64,000 nt of DNA from TMED14 sp003507115 (GCA_943787925.1 CALSOH010000003.1:209809-273808); one strand, 5' to 3'. Shown: positions 16,487-25,762, counted from the first letter of the stretch. Translations and numbers: made by a program. The notes: generated by a model not told the origin, from the sequence alone.

Positions 16487-16888
16487 TTACTTGCAGGTGG
16501 CCGTATCGTGCCCTTCCTTCCAGAGATACCCGGTGTATGGTCCTTGGAATTGGTCAGAGGTCCAGGCCATGACGTTGCAATCGCAGGAGAATTCCACGTA
16601 CTGCTTGGAAATGTTTCCAAAATTTAAATCGATCACGATGCTATCCCCGTCCATGTACCACGTGTGGGGATTTGGAATGGCATCCGCCATGCTGCCGAAA
16701 GCCCCATTCGAAGAATAGATGGTATACACGAGACTATCGGCTGTAAACTCATACAGCGTAGTGGGCATAAGGACCCATCGGCCTGTCACCGTGCATTCCA
16801 CGGGAGGGTCCTTTTTTTCGCAGGAAGTGAAGGCGATGGCCATCAAAAGGGCCAAACCTGAAAGGAGAAGGAGAGGGTGCTTTGTCAC
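16487..16888 (-). CDS. small lipoprotein, unrecognised
   Basis: 133 residues with a lipoprotein signal peptide (LALLMAIAFTSC, lipobox TSC at about 23). The mature part is beta-rich: GRWVLMPTTLYEFTADSLVY and EFSCDCNVMAW are reminiscent of lipocalin-like or META-like small domains, but I cannot place it. The likely start codon is GTG at 16888. No operon partner is present, and it converges on the MarR gene through the short repeat. Confidence 0.75.
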   Translation of the reverse strand: MTKHPLLLLSGLALLMAIAFTSCEKKDPPVECTVTGRWVLMPTTLYEFTADSLVYTIYSSNGAFGSMADAIPNPHTWYMDGDSIVIDLNFGNISKQYVEFSCDCNVMAWTSDQFQGPYTGYLWKEGHDTATCK

Positions 16889-16962
16889 TTTATCGGGAAG
16901 CTGTTACGTTCTGCCGATAAAAGTAGATCATTCCCTATTCCATTGTACAGGATGTAATCTCT

Positions 16963-18564
16963 TTATTGTAAAGACTTTACGTGCTTCAATAAGGCCATCG
17001 TAGAAGAGTCGTGTGCGCCCAGCTCACCGTCGCCTTCCAATTCGGGAAGGATGGCATTGGCCATTTCCTTGCCCAGTTCTACGCCCCATTGGTCGTAGGA
17101 GTAGACGTTCCAAATCACGCCCTGGAAGAAGATTTTGTGCTCGTACAAGGCGATTAAGGCGCCCAAGGCGTAGGGAGTTAGCGCGTCGAACAAGAGGGTA
17201 CTCGTCGGGCGGTTGCCTTCGAAAACTTTGTAGACGGTGGCTGCTTGGGGGCGGCCGATGGCGAGGGCCTCTGTTTGGGCCAAGAAGTTGCTAAGCAGTT
17301 TGGCGTGGTGTGCGTGCAGGGGATGCTGCGGCTGAACGGAGGCGATGAAATCGGCGGGAATGAGTTCCGTGCCTTGGTGGATGAGCTGGTAGAAGGCATG
17401 CTGGCCATTGGTGCCGGGTTCGCCCCAAACAACGGGGCCGGTGGCGTAGGTGACGCGCTCCCCGTTGCGGTCCACGTACTTCCCGTTGCTCTCCATGTCG
17501 GCTTGCTGCAGGTAAGCTGCGAAGCGGTGCAGGTACTGGTCGTAAGGAAGGACCGCGTGGCTCGCGGCGTCCATGAAGTTTCGGTACCAAATGCCCAAGG
17601 CAGCCATGAGCATGGGGATGTTTTGGCGGAAGGGGGTTTGGGCCGTGTGCTGATCGATCGCATGGGCGCCGTCCAAGAACTGCTGGAATCCGTCGGCCCC
17701 GATGGCGATGCACAAGGGCATGCCGATGGCGCTCCACACGGAATAGCGACCGCCGACCCAATCCCAGAAGCCAAAGGTGTTCTTTTGGGAAATGCCAAAG
17801 GCCTTCACCTTTTCCAGGTTGGTGCTGAGGGCCACAAACTGCTTTTGCGTACAGGCAGGGTCGCCCAATTGCTGGATGAGCCACGTGCGCGCCGCTTCCG
17901 CATTGGCCATGGTCTCTTGGGTGGTGAAGGTCTTGGAGGCGACGATGAAGAGGGTGCGCTCGGGATCCACTTGGAGGAGGCATTCGTGCAAGTCCGAACC
18001 GTCCACGTTGGCTACAAAGTGCATCTGGATACCGCGATCGCTGAAGGGCTTCAGGGCCTCAACGGCCATGCGGGGCCCCAAGTCGGAACCGCCGATGCCG
18101 ATGTTGACGACGTGGGTAAATTTCTTGCCTGTGAAGGACTTTTTGCGGCCGTCGCGGATGGCTTCGGCAAAGGCAAACATGCGGTCGCGTTCCCCTTTGG
18201 CCAGGGCGCGGGCGTCCTCGCCGTTAACGAGGAGGGCTTCGGTGCGGGGGTCGCGCAGGGCGCTGTGCAGGACGGCGCGGTTTTCGGTTTGGTTGATGGC
18301 CTCCCCAGAGAGCTGAGCTTGGAGGGCTTCGGGGGCACCGCATTCGGTGAAGAGCTGCTCCAAGAGGTTCAAGGTGGTTTCACTCACGCGGTGCTTGGCG
18401 TAGTCGAACAGCAGCAAATCGGCTACCCGAACGTGCATGCGCTCAAAGCGATCCGCCTCCGACGCGAGCAGGTCGCGCAAGTGCCAATTTTTGGCTTCGA
18501 CGGCATGGGCTTCTAGGGCTTTCCATGCAGCAGTAGTAGTAGGGTTGACCGAGGGGAAGGACAT
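16963..18564 (-). CDS. pgi: glucose-6-phosphate isomerase
   Basis: 533 residues. VNIGIGGSDLGPRMAVEALK, IVASKTFTTQETMANA and WVGGRYSVWSAIGMP are the phosphate-binding and catalytic regions of PGI; QWGVELGKEMAN lies near the C-terminus. It interconverts glucose-6-phosphate and fructose-6-phosphate. It is last in an operon nfu-gamma carbonic anhydrase-pgi, starting 5 nt after the preceding stop. Confidence 0.97.
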   Translation of the reverse strand: MSFPSVNPTTTAAWKALEAHAVEAKNWHLRDLLASEADRFERMHVRVADLLLFDYAKHRVSETTLNLLEQLFTECGAPEALQAQLSGEAINQTENRAVLHSALRDPRTEALLVNGEDARALAKGERDRMFAFAEAIRDGRKKSFTGKKFTHVVNIGIGGSDLGPRMAVEALKPFSDRGIQMHFVANVDGSDLHECLLQVDPERTLFIVASKTFTTQETMANAEAARTWLIQQLGDPACTQKQFVALSTNLEKVKAFGISQKNTFGFWDWVGGRYSVWSAIGMPLCIAIGADGFQQFLDGAHAIDQHTAQTPFRQNIPMLMAALGIWYRNFMDAASHAVLPYDQYLHRFAAYLQQADMESNGKYVDRNGERVTYATGPVVWGEPGTNGQHAFYQLIHQGTELIPADFIASVQPQHPLHAHHAKLLSNFLAQTEALAIGRPQAATVYKVFEGNRPTSTLLFDALTPYALGALIALYEHKIFFQGVIWNVYSYDQWGVELGKEMANAILPELEGDGELGAHDSSTMALLKHVKSLQ

Positions 18565-18569
18565 AGGGG

Positions 18570-19103
18570 TTAGGGATTTTCGGAGGTAGGGGCCTCAAAC
18601 CAAGAGGCATACATCACGTAGTTGGTGGCAATGCGTTCGACTTCGCCCTTTGTGAGTTCGGGGCTGATGTCTTTGATTTTTTTGGCGGGGATGCCCGCAA
18701 AGATGCTGCCGGCGGGAACGTGGGTGCCGGCGGTGAGCACGGCGCCGGCGGCGATGATACTATTAGATTCCACCACGCAGCCGTCCATGATGATAGACCC
18801 CATGCCGACGAGGACGTTGTCGTGCAGGGTGCACCCGTGCACAATGGCGTTGTGGCCTATGCTCACATTGTCGCCGATGGTCGTAGGAAACTTTTGGTAG
18901 GTGCAGTGGATGACGGCGTTGTCCTGGACGTTGACGCGGTGGCCCAATCGGATAAAGTGGACGTCGCCGCGCACGACGGCGTTAAACCAAACCGAACATT
19001 CCTCGCCCATCTGCACGTCCCCCACCACGGTAGCGGTAGGCGCTAAAAAGCAGCTGTCAGGGATGTGAGGAGTATGGCCTTGGACGGGGAGAATGGTTGG
19101 CAT
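18570..19103 (-). CDS. gamma-carbonic anhydrase family protein
   Basis: 177 residues of left-handed beta-helix hexapeptide repeats (VVGDVQMGEECSVWFNAVVR and so on). Histidines in VIHCT and SIGHNAIVHGC are at the expected zinc-ligand positions. Family members are trimers, some active as carbonic anhydrases, others of uncertain role. It lies between nfu and pgi in one operon, 12 nt after nfu. Confidence 0.9.
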   Translation of the reverse strand: MPTILPVQGHTPHIPDSCFLAPTATVVGDVQMGEECSVWFNAVVRGDVHFIRLGHRVNVQDNAVIHCTYQKFPTTIGDNVSIGHNAIVHGCTLHDNVLVGMGSIIMDGCVVESNSIIAAGAVLTAGTHVPAGSIFAGIPAKKIKDISPELTKGEVERIATNYVMYASWFEAPTSENP

Positions 19104-19115
19104 AGTCCCAGAAAG

Positions 19116-19718
19116 TTATACCGGAACGACGTCATCCACCAAGGTGGGCAGCATGCGCTGCAGGATGTTTTTGATGCCTTGCTGAAGGGTCAGGGTGGAG
19201 CTGGGGCATCCCGCACAGGCGCCTTGAAGCTGCACTTTGACCACTTTGTTCTCATAGGCGACAAAGGCAATGTTGCCTCCATCTTGGGCGACGGCGGGCT
19301 TCACAAACTCCTCCAAAATATCGACGATACGCAATTCGATGTCACCCAGACCTTCCAGTGGATCCACGGCGGGCGCCTCTTCGGATTCGGCTGTTTGCGC
19401 TCCTTTGGGCGTACCAGTGAGTACCGGTTTACCGGCTTGGATGTAGTCCAGAATAAACTGGCGGATCTCCTGAGTCACCGTTTCCCATTCCACCACATTG
19501 TACTTCTGAATCGCAATAAAATTGCTCGACATAAAGACCTCTTTGACAAAGGGAAAGTGAAAGAGTTCGGTGGCCAAAGGAGAAATTGCCGCCTCTTCGA
19601 TGTTGTGGAATTCCACATGGTCGACATCGACCACCATTTTATTGGCGACGAACTTCATGACTGCCGGGTTGGGAGTCATTTCCGCATAAATGCTGACGGG
19701 AATGCGTTGAATTTCCAT
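19116..19718 (-). CDS. Nfu-type iron-sulfur cluster carrier
   Basis: 200 residues. The N-terminal Nfu_N domain (TPNPAVMKFVANK ... FPFVKEVFMSSNFI) and the C-terminal NifU-like domain (IELRIVDILEEFVKPAVAQD ... GACAGCPSSTLTLQQGI) carry CAGC, the CxxC that binds a labile Fe-S cluster. It delivers clusters to client apoproteins in the cytoplasm. It has a promoter 4 nt before the ATG and is first gene of the nfu-carbonic anhydrase-pgi operon. Confidence 0.93.
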   Translation of the reverse strand: MEIQRIPVSIYAEMTPNPAVMKFVANKMVVDVDHVEFHNIEEAAISPLATELFHFPFVKEVFMSSNFIAIQKYNVVEWETVTQEIRQFILDYIQAGKPVLTGTPKGAQTAESEEAPAVDPLEGLGDIELRIVDILEEFVKPAVAQDGGNIAFVAYENKVVKVQLQGACAGCPSSTLTLQQGIKNILQRMLPTLVDDVVPV

Positions 19719-19722
19719 AGGA

Positions 19723-19730
19723 CAAAGGTA
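19723..19730 (-). promoter_or_regulatory. promoter -7 element of the nfu operon
   Basis: Minus-strand TACCTTTG is an exact consensus and ends 4 nt before the ATG at 19718 (TACCTTTG-TCCT-ATG). The mRNA should be leaderless or close to it. Confidence 0.65.
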
Positions 19731-19805
19731 CCGAATGCATTTGGCATGCGCCCGCCGTTCTGGCCTTATTTTTGCTCAACTTAGCAGGATTCTGACGCGC
19801 AGGAC

Positions 19806-19850
19806 ATGGGTTCTGTGTTCGAAGCCCTCAAAACAGACGCAGATGCTTGA
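19806..19850 (+). CDS. possible 14-codon leader ORF overlapping lepB
   Basis: ATGGGTTCTGTG... encodes MGSVFEALKTDADA and stops with a TGA inside ATGCTTGA, overlapping the lepB ATG (19843) by 8 nt. A TATTTTTG -7 element at 19767-19774 would place it on the lepB transcript. Such overlap could couple lepB translation to the leader, but a 14-codon ORF also occurs easily by chance. Confidence 0.25.
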   Translation: MGSVFEALKTDADA

Positions 19851-21456
19851 TTTTCTACTTTACTTCCTGGTCCTCAACGTCTACGGTTCGTTGATCACGT
19901 GGAAATTTTTTGCCGCCAATGGAAAGCCCGTCTGGGCTGCCTGGGTTCCCGTGTACCGAACCTATGTGTTGACCCAGCTCGCAGACCGCCCTCGCTGGTG
20001 GACCTTCTTGTGCTACATCCCCGTCGTGGACAATGTGATGTCCCTGATTTTGACCTACGAATTGCTGCATATGCACGGCTTTCGGGAGAACAAACACATC
20101 TTCTTGAGTATCGCTACGCTGGGTCTGTACGTCGGGTATTTGAATTATTCGGCCGAATTGAAACCCGGGACCCGCGACGATGCCGAAATCCGCCGCCGCA
20201 TGCCCGCGACGGTGAACCACATTTTGTTTGCCGTGGTGGCGGCTGGCGCGATTCGAATGACCACCTTCGAGGCCTATAACATCCCGACCGGCTCCATGGA
20301 GAAGACCCTCATGGTGGGCGACTACCTCTTCGTGAGCAAGATGCACTATGGCTTGCGTTTGCCCAACACACCACTCAGCATCCCCTTGATGCACAATTTG
20401 ATTCCGTATACGCAAGCGCCGAGTTACTTGGAATGGATTCAGCTTCCCTACGTGCGGATTCCCGGCTGGACCCAGCCCAAGAAGGGCGATGCCGTCGTCT
20501 TCAATTTCCCGACCGACCCTGACCGCCCCGTCGACAAGAAAGAAAACTACGTGAAGCAATGCGTGGGAACTCCCGGGGACACCTTGAAAATCGTGGACCG
20601 CCAGGTTTACACGAATGGCGAGGCGCAGTCGTTTGGCGAGCGAAGCAATCCGCAGTGGAGCTACTACGTTCGGACCAATGGCCAAGGCTTCAATCCGGCC
20701 GCCCTCAAACGCAATTTTGACATCAATTACCTGGACAACCGCCTGATTAACAACCAAAATCTGTCGGACGTCATCCAAATCACTGAGACCGAATACTTCA
20801 TCACCATCTCCCAAGAGATGCTGGCCGCCTTCTCCGCGCAGCCCAACATTGACACCATCGTGGTGATGAACAGCCCGGGCGACAATGTCTTCCCCGACGG
20901 CACGCCCCCGGCCATCGTTTGGTACAACGACAATGCCGTGGCCCCAGGCGTCATGTTCCCCAACCCCGACGGGCACCAGGACAGCACCGTCTTCCCCTGG
21001 TCACGTGACAACTACGGCCCCATTTGGATTCCCGCTAAGGGCCAATCGGTGGATCTGAACTACCAAACGGTCCTCACCTACGGCCGCGCCATCCGCGCGT
21101 ACGAAGGCCACGACCTCGAACTGCGCGACGGTGTCTACTACTTGGACGGCGAACCGGCTTCGAGTTACACCTTTGCGATGGACTACTACTGGATGATGGG
21201 CGACAACCGCCACAATTCCTGGGACAGCCGCTACTGGGGCTTCGTGCCGGAGGACCACATCGTGGGCAAGCCGGTCTTCATCTTCTTCTCCAGCGATCAG
21301 TTTATCGAAGGCTTCCTTTCATCCAAACGCTGGGAGCGCTTTTTCACCGTCGTCCATGGGGAAGGTCAGCCCACGAGCTACCTCTGGCCCTTCGTGATCT
21401 TGGTGGCCCTCTACTACGGTTGGGACTACTACCGCAAGCGCAAAGCCGCCCAATGA
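19843..21456 (+). CDS. lepB: signal peptidase I (long Bacteroidota type)
   Basis: 537 residues. The first ~110 residues form a three-helix membrane domain (FLLYFLVLNVYG ... FLSIATLGLYVGYL), then another helix. The catalytic domain has Ser151 in PTGSMEKTLMVGD, Lys238 in YVKQCVGTPGD, and the C-terminal box MMGDNRHNSWDSRYWG from 451. A ~200-residue insertion separates the Lys box from the last box, as in other Bacteroidota LepB. It removes signal peptides from Sec substrates at the inner membrane. Starts upstream of 19843 are in frame but encode an Arg-rich, unlikely N-terminus. The stop overlaps the next start (ATGA). Confidence 0.93.
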   Translation: MLDFLLYFLVLNVYGSLITWKFFAANGKPVWAAWVPVYRTYVLTQLADRPRWWTFLCYIPVVDNVMSLILTYELLHMHGFRENKHIFLSIATLGLYVGYLNYSAELKPGTRDDAEIRRRMPATVNHILFAVVAAGAIRMTTFEAYNIPTGSMEKTLMVGDYLFVSKMHYGLRLPNTPLSIPLMHNLIPYTQAPSYLEWIQLPYVRIPGWTQPKKGDAVVFNFPTDPDRPVDKKENYVKQCVGTPGDTLKIVDRQVYTNGEAQSFGERSNPQWSYYVRTNGQGFNPAALKRNFDINYLDNRLINNQNLSDVIQITETEYFITISQEMLAAFSAQPNIDTIVVMNSPGDNVFPDGTPPAIVWYNDNAVAPGVMFPNPDGHQDSTVFPWSRDNYGPIWIPAKGQSVDLNYQTVLTYGRAIRAYEGHDLELRDGVYYLDGEPASSYTFAMDYYWMMGDNRHNSWDSRYWGFVPEDHIVGKPVFIFFSSDQFIEGFLSSKRWERFFTVVHGEGQPTSYLWPFVILVALYYGWDYYRKRKAAQ

Positions 21457-22544
21457 GGCACCTCCGCCATACGCTGACACTGCTGGGCCTTCTCGCCAGT
21501 GGCATGGTCTATGGCCAGGCCGAACTTCCGGCCCACGTCGCCGTGCCGGTGGCGAGCCAGCCTCCGCAAAATCCGCCCATACCCGTGCGCACCCTGCCCG
21601 CCACCTTAGCCCCTGCGGTGGACACGGCGGCGATTTTGGCGGACAACAAAGAGCGTTGGGATCAATTGAGCCAAAACCAACTCATTCGGCTCCTGTGGGT
21701 CGCTTGGAAGTATGAATGGCCCCGCGACAGCCTGGTAGCCGTCGTGCACCGCCATCCCCAGGGCTACTCCCGGGATTCGCTCATCGTTTGGCTCGAAGAG
21801 GGCGGAAAAGCAGGGGAGGAGCGCAAGCGCATCGCCCAAATCAAGGCCCGCCGCTACCAAATTGCCACAGAGGCTTTCAACTACACGGGCGATGTCCGTC
21901 AGCTCGATTTGAGCCTGATGTGGTACGGCGTTATAGCCAACGACGACGGCCATTGGAGTTTGGCCCAAGTCAAGCCCAAAGTGCTTCTCAGCCAATTCCA
22001 GAGCCAACCGGGCGCACTAGAATTTGACATCCAAACCAACCGAGATCAAGGCTTCCACTTCCTCTTTGGGAGCCCTGTTCCGCTCGATACGGTTCGGGCC
22101 TGGTACAACGGAGCGCTGTCCTATGTGAACGACATGCCTACGCTCTACCCGGGCACGGCCGAAACCTTTGACCGCCCTAACGGATCCTGGATGTACGTCC
22201 TCCTGGCTACCGGCGCTGTGACGGGTCCGGGCAAATGCGGCGGCTTGAAGGACTATGCATTGCAGGTCCGGAACCAAAAATCGGATGCAGAAATCGCCCT
22301 AAGCCAGAACATCGGCGCCCAATTGGTGGACAGCGTCTACCACTGCGTGCCCGAACTCTACTGGTCTGGCTACCTCATGGACGACGACATTCCCGACGCC
22401 CTCTTCGTCCAGGAAATTCCCGGTGGATTGCGCATGGTCCTTTTCCTTTCCGATCCGGCCCCAGAAGGCCAAATTTGGATTAAATCAGCCGAATGGTTCC
22501 TATACTTTGAACCAACGGAAGGGGAAGATGCCGCATCTTCGTAG
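21453..22544 (+). CDS. secreted protein of unknown function
   Basis: 363 residues with a clear Sec signal peptide (LTLLGLLASGMVYGQA, cleavage after GQA). A Pro-rich linker (PPQNPPIPVRTLPATLAP) follows, then an alpha/beta region ending in an acidic tail. No known domain is evident. Its ATG overlaps the lepB stop (ATGA), so the two are translationally coupled. The signal sequence points to the periplasm or outer membrane. A role connected to export is possible but only from position. Confidence 0.75.
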   Translation: MRHLRHTLTLLGLLASGMVYGQAELPAHVAVPVASQPPQNPPIPVRTLPATLAPAVDTAAILADNKERWDQLSQNQLIRLLWVAWKYEWPRDSLVAVVHRHPQGYSRDSLIVWLEEGGKAGEERKRIAQIKARRYQIATEAFNYTGDVRQLDLSLMWYGVIANDDGHWSLAQVKPKVLLSQFQSQPGALEFDIQTNRDQGFHFLFGSPVPLDTVRAWYNGALSYVNDMPTLYPGTAETFDRPNGSWMYVLLATGAVTGPGKCGGLKDYALQVRNQKSDAEIALSQNIGAQLVDSVYHCVPELYWSGYLMDDDIPDALFVQEIPGGLRMVLFLSDPAPEGQIWIKSAEWFLYFEPTEGEDAASS

Positions 22545-22563
22545 GACCAACGTCTTACCGCCC

Positions 22564-24177
22564 ATGTCCCTCGCTCAAGAAAAAAACGCCGATTCCCTCA
22601 AATTACTGGTTTCCGAGATGCGCCATCGTCTCGGGGAAATCTATCAAGGCGGGGGAGCGAAGCGTTTAGCCAAACTCGCCGAACAAGGCAAGTGGTCCGC
22701 CCGAGAACGGGTAAAAGCACTACTTGACCCCGGTGCGCCTTTCTTGGAAATTGGCGCTTTTGCTGCCGATGGCATGTATGAAGAGCATGGCGGGGCCCCC
22801 TCAGCCGGAGTCGTGGTGGTTTTGGGCCGTATCCAAGGGCGCCTCTGCGTGGTGGTCGCCAACGACCCCACCGTGAAGGCAGGAGCCTGGTTCCCCATGA
22901 CGGGCAAGAAGAACCTTCGGGCCCAAGAAATCGCCATGGAGAACAAGGTGCCCATCTTGTACTTGGTGGATTCGGCCGGGGTCTATCTGCCCATGCAGGA
23001 CGAAATCTTCCCTGACAAAGAGCACTTTGGGCGCATCTTCCGCAACAACGCGGTCATGAGCAGCATGGGCATTCCCCAGCTTGCAGCCGTCATGGGTTCC
23101 TGCGTGGCGGGCGGTGCCTACCTCCCCATCATGAGTGATGAAGCCATTATCGTGGAGGGTACGGGCAGCATTTTCTTGGCCGGCAGCTACCTCGTGAAGG
23201 CGGCGATCGGGGAAGATATTGACAACGAAACCTTAGGCGGCGCGGATACGCATACCGCCATCAGCGGGGTAGCCGACTACAAAGCCAAAGACGATGCGGA
23301 AGCAGTGAAGCTCATGCGTGGCCTGGTGGACAAGCTCGGCGAGCGTCCCCAAGCGGGCTTTGATCGGGCAGAATCCCTGGCGCCCGCCTTCCCCGCGGAA
23401 GAGATGTACAAGCGCATGCCCGTGGATGCCAAACCCTATCCGATGCGAGACCTATTGGCCTGCATGGTAGATAAGGACTCCATGATCGAATACAAAGCGG
23501 ATTATGGCAAGACGCTGATCACCGCCTACGCCCGCATCGACGGCTGGGCCGTGGGCATCGTCGCCAACGAACGCCAAGTCATCAAGAATGCCAAGGGCGA
23601 AATGCAAATAGGCGGCGTCATCTACAGCGAAAGCGCAGACAAGGGGGCCCGCTTCATTGCCAATTGCAACCAAAAGAAAATTCCCCTCGTGTTCTTCCAA
23701 GATGTCACCGGCTTTATGGTCGGTTCGCGCGCGGAACACGGCGGCATCATCAAGGACGGCGCCAAACTCGTCAATGCCGTCGCCAACTCGGTGGTGCCCA
23801 AATTCACCGTGATTGTGGGGCACTCCTTTGGGGCGGGCAATTACGCCATGTGCGGAAAGGCCTACGATCCCCGTCTGATTGTGGCGTGGCCCACAGCCAA
23901 ACTTGCGGTCATGGGCGGCGATCAAGCGGCCAAGGTGTTGGTCCAAATCGAAAAAGCCCGCGCCGGTGCCACCACCCCCGAGGCTGAACAGGAACTCCTC
24001 GAACGCATCAAGGAGCGCTACAATACGCAAATGAGCCCCTACTATGCGGCCTCTCGCCTTTGGGTGGATGCCATCATTGATCCCGCCGAAACCCGCACCT
24101 GGATTTCCCTGGGCATCGAAGCTGCGAACCAAGCGCCCATCGAGCGCCCGTACAATCCGGGAGTGCTGCAGACGTAA
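22564..24177 (+). CDS. acyl-CoA carboxylase carboxyltransferase subunit (beta)
   Basis: 538 residues of two crotonase-like halves, the carboxyltransferase of acetyl/propionyl/methylcrotonyl-CoA carboxylases. GGGAKRLAKLAEQGKWSARE opens the domain; SCVAGGAYLPIMSDEAII and GHSFGAGNYAMCGKAYDPR form the oxyanion-hole regions. It transfers CO2 from carboxybiotin to an acyl-CoA; the sequence alone does not fix the substrate, and the methylcrotonyl-CoA or propionyl-CoA type is likely. The biotin carboxylase partner is not in the window. The start at 22564 follows the upstream stop by 19 nt; earlier in-frame codons lie within the previous gene. Confidence 0.9.
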   Translation: MSLAQEKNADSLKLLVSEMRHRLGEIYQGGGAKRLAKLAEQGKWSARERVKALLDPGAPFLEIGAFAADGMYEEHGGAPSAGVVVVLGRIQGRLCVVVANDPTVKAGAWFPMTGKKNLRAQEIAMENKVPILYLVDSAGVYLPMQDEIFPDKEHFGRIFRNNAVMSSMGIPQLAAVMGSCVAGGAYLPIMSDEAIIVEGTGSIFLAGSYLVKAAIGEDIDNETLGGADTHTAISGVADYKAKDDAEAVKLMRGLVDKLGERPQAGFDRAESLAPAFPAEEMYKRMPVDAKPYPMRDLLACMVDKDSMIEYKADYGKTLITAYARIDGWAVGIVANERQVIKNAKGEMQIGGVIYSESADKGARFIANCNQKKIPLVFFQDVTGFMVGSRAEHGGIIKDGAKLVNAVANSVVPKFTVIVGHSFGAGNYAMCGKAYDPRLIVAWPTAKLAVMGGDQAAKVLVQIEKARAGATTPEAEQELLERIKERYNTQMSPYYAASRLWVDAIIDPAETRTWISLGIEAANQAPIERPYNPGVLQT

Positions 24178-24470
24178 TCGCGCTCAGCGCGATTACGCGC
24201 TAGGTAGCTAGAAAGCTAGAAAGCACGCGCTTCGCGCAAATTAGATAGGTAGCTAGAAAGCACGCGCTTTGCGCTGTAGCCTTTTTGTTTAAACGTTTAG
24301 TCTCTTTTACCCTTGAAATGTGGTGCGGACCTTCGCTGCGCGCCGGGACTTTCCGTTTTTTCGCCAAGCTCTAGCCCTCTAGCCCTCTAGCCCTCTAGCC
24401 CTCTAGCCCTCTAGCCCTCTAGCCCTCTAGCCCTCAGCCCTCAAGCCCTCAAGCCCTCAGCCCTCAGGCC
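24178..24470 (+). repeat. composite intergenic repeat, copy 2
   Basis: The longest copy. Left part: TCGCGCTCAGCGCGATTACGCGC, tandem GCTAGAAAG units and two hairpin modules (CACGCGCTTCGCGC and CACGCGCTTTGCGC). The core spans 24276-24371 and differs from the copies at 9.6 and 40.1 kb at only scattered positions. Then follow seven units AGCCCTCT (24373-24428) and five shortened or variant units, reaching into the stop codon of the minus-strand dehydrogenase. Unit number and last base differ between copies, as expected of slippage in tandem arrays. Confidence 0.9.
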
Positions 24471-25757
24471 CTACAACCGCGCATCCACCACCTCGCGGGG
24501 AAGCACGCCTTTGACGTCGTAAATCACGGCACCTTTTTGGGCTTTCAGTTGATGCATATCCAGGGCGAGGAATTGGTTGTGGGCCACAGCTAAGACGATG
24601 GCATCGTAGCCTCCGGGATCCAAAGCGTCGACCAGGCTAAAGCCGTACTCGTGCTCGACCTCTTGAGAGCTGGCCCAGGGATCGTAGGTATCGACTTGTA
24701 AGCCGTATTGGAGGAGTTCGTGGCGGATGTCCACGACTTTGGTGTTTCGAATGTCCGGGCAGTTCTCCTTGAAGGTGATGCCTAGCAGTAGGGTGCGGCT
24801 TTCTTTGACGGTTTTGCCTTCGGCAATGAGGAGTTTCACCACTTTGCTGGCGATGAAGAGCCCCATGGAATCGTTGACACGGCGGCCGCTGAGGATGACG
24901 GCGGGGTGGTAGCCCAGGCTTTCCGCTTTGTGGGCGAGGTAGTAGGGGTCCACGGAAATGCAGTGCCCACCGACGAGACCGGGGCTGTACTTCAGGAAGT
25001 TCCACTTGGTGCCAGCGGCTTCGAGGACGTCGCGCGTGTCAATGCCGACGCGGTCAAAAATGAGCGAAAGCTCGTTCACGAAGGAAATGTTGACGTCGCG
25101 TTGCGCGTTTTCAATGGCTTTGGAAGCTTCGGCCACCTTCATGTTGGGGGCCAAATGCGTTCCCGCCACGATGATGCTCCGGTAGAGGCCGTCCACAAAC
25201 TGGGCGGCATCCGGGGTGCTACCGGAGGTGACCTTTTTGATGGTGGTCAAGGTGTTGACTTTGTCGCCGGGGTTGATGCGTTCGGGGCTGTAGCCACAGA
25301 AAAAATCCTGATTGAAGGTCAAGCCACTAACGGATTCCAACACGGGTACGCAGTCCTCTTCGGTGCAGCCGGGGTAGGTGGTGGATTCGTAGATGACGAC
25401 GTCGCCTTTTTGCAGGTAGTGGCCGATCATGTTGGAGGCGCTCATCAAGGGGCCCAAATCGGGCGCATTCGAGGCGTTGATCGGGGTGGGAACCGTCACA
25501 ATGTAGACATTAGCCTGGGCCAAATCCTCTATGGTGCAACTGAATCGAATGCCGCGGTCCAATGCCGCTTGGATGGCGTCGGGTTCCGCTTCCTTGGTGG
25601 AATCCTCAGCGCGGTTCAGTTCATCGACGCGTGCGCATTTGATATCAAAGCCCAACACGGGGTAGTGCTTCGAAAATTCCAGGGCAAGGGGCATGCCGAC
25701 ATAGCCAAGGCCAATGACGGCAATGTGAGGATTCGTGGGCAGCTGCGCGGCGTTCAT
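24471..25757 (-). CDS. nucleotide-sugar 6-dehydrogenase (UDP-HexNAc/UDP-glucose dehydrogenase family)
   Basis: 428 residues. The N-terminal Rossmann motif is GLGYVG (16-21), substrate segments are YESTTYPGCTEE and GYSPERINPGD, and the catalytic Cys266 lies in GGHCISVDPYYLAHKA. It oxidises the C6 hydroxyl of a UDP-sugar to a carboxylate with two NAD+. Overall it looks most like the WbpO/TviB group that acts on UDP-N-acetylhexosamines for surface polysaccharides, but UDP-glucose cannot be excluded. It stands alone, not in a polysaccharide cluster. The ATG at 25757 is placed 5 nt after a -7 element. Confidence 0.9.
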   Translation of the reverse strand: MNAAQLPTNPHIAVIGLGYVGMPLALEFSKHYPVLGFDIKCARVDELNRAEDSTKEAEPDAIQAALDRGIRFSCTIEDLAQANVYIVTVPTPINASNAPDLGPLMSASNMIGHYLQKGDVVIYESTTYPGCTEEDCVPVLESVSGLTFNQDFFCGYSPERINPGDKVNTLTTIKKVTSGSTPDAAQFVDGLYRSIIVAGTHLAPNMKVAEASKAIENAQRDVNISFVNELSLIFDRVGIDTRDVLEAAGTKWNFLKYSPGLVGGHCISVDPYYLAHKAESLGYHPAVILSGRRVNDSMGLFIASKVVKLLIAEGKTVKESRTLLLGITFKENCPDIRNTKVVDIRHELLQYGLQVDTYDPWASSQEVEHEYGFSLVDALDPGGYDAIVLAVAHNQFLALDMHQLKAQKGAVIYDVKGVLPREVVDARL

Positions 25758-25762
25758 AGGAG

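Noticed and set aside
17245..18516. 423-codon open frame antisense to pgi
   Set aside because: It mirrors pgi exactly, has biased composition of an antisense frame (many Gly/Val), no start signal, and pgi is a certain gene.
19855..20976. 373-codon open frame antisense to lepB
   Set aside because: lepB carries all catalytic motifs; the antisense frame has none and is rich in His/Val/Gly as antisense frames of high-GC genes are.
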